NCBI GenBank assembly: GCA_020434605.1
Contig: JAGRAL010000052.1
Span: forward strand, 1 to 12,996
Direction: 5' to 3'
Length of the DNA: 12,996 nucleotides
From: Bdellovibrionales bacterium
Lineage (GTDB): Bacteria; Bdellovibrionota; Bdellovibrionia; Bdellovibrionales; UBA840
This document shows, piece by piece, positions 12,987-12,996 of the stretch. The notes under the pieces were generated by a model. It made no database searches, had not been told where the DNA came from, and saw only the letters and a program-made list of their open reading frames with translations. Each line of letters begins with the position of its first letter. Within the stretch, counting starts at the first letter, position 1. The position numbers were made by a program, and so were the translations under genes.

Positions 12987-12996
12987 AGAAAAAGCA

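Overview
The window is AT-rich and comes from a Gram-negative, flagellated bacterium. It carries Pal, a CpoB/YbgF-like lipoprotein, a FadL-type outer-membrane barrel, several lipoproteins, MotA/MotB and housekeeping genes in compact, often overlapping runs. My best guess is the Bdellovibrionota (Bdellovibrio/Pseudobdellovibrio-like). That guess rests on overall style and gene content, not on a diagnostic marker. Coding density is very high, and no RNA gene, CRISPR array, transposon or phage gene is visible.

Layout. (1) 1-792, minus: the 5' part of a secreted zinc-metallopeptidase-like gene (HEYTH motif) that runs off the left edge and is interrupted by an in-frame TAG at codon 44. (2) 901-5509, plus: a tightly packed run of pal, a DUF4398-like lipoprotein, a cpoB/ybgF-like gene, tsaD, rsmA and a FadL-family outer-membrane protein, with overlaps or gaps of 20 bases or less. 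A strong sigma70-like promoter and a hairpin precede pal. (3) 5504-6268, minus: a lipoprotein built on a regular 11-residue repeat. (4) 6323-6955, plus: a two-TM HAMP-like protein divergent from it. (5) 9070-6900, minus: an overlapping cluster of an unrecognised 317-aa gene, rluB and smpB. (6) 9129-11184, plus: a 66-aa coiled-coil protein, then motA-motB. (7) 11220-12062, plus: a DnaQ-type exonuclease with a C-terminal WYL-like domain. (8) 12952-12056, minus: lspA with an extra C-terminal TM-HAMP module.

How the genes fit together. The window is dominated by envelope functions: Pal and CpoB-like (outer-membrane/peptidoglycan linkage), lipoprotein maturation (LspA), an outer-membrane channel, and the flagellar stator. 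Translation and RNA-modification genes (tsaD, rsmA, rluB, smpB) are interleaved. The most unusual observations are an LspA carrying a C-terminal module that also occurs as a stand-alone protein in this window, the DnaQ-WYL fusion, the near-perfect 11-residue repeat lipoprotein, a MotB whose peptidoglycan-binding signature looks eroded, and the interrupted metallopeptidase. Several genes, including both HAMP-module genes, lack a Shine-Dalgarno sequence and have a -10-like box 6-8 nt before ATG, which suggests leaderless transcripts.
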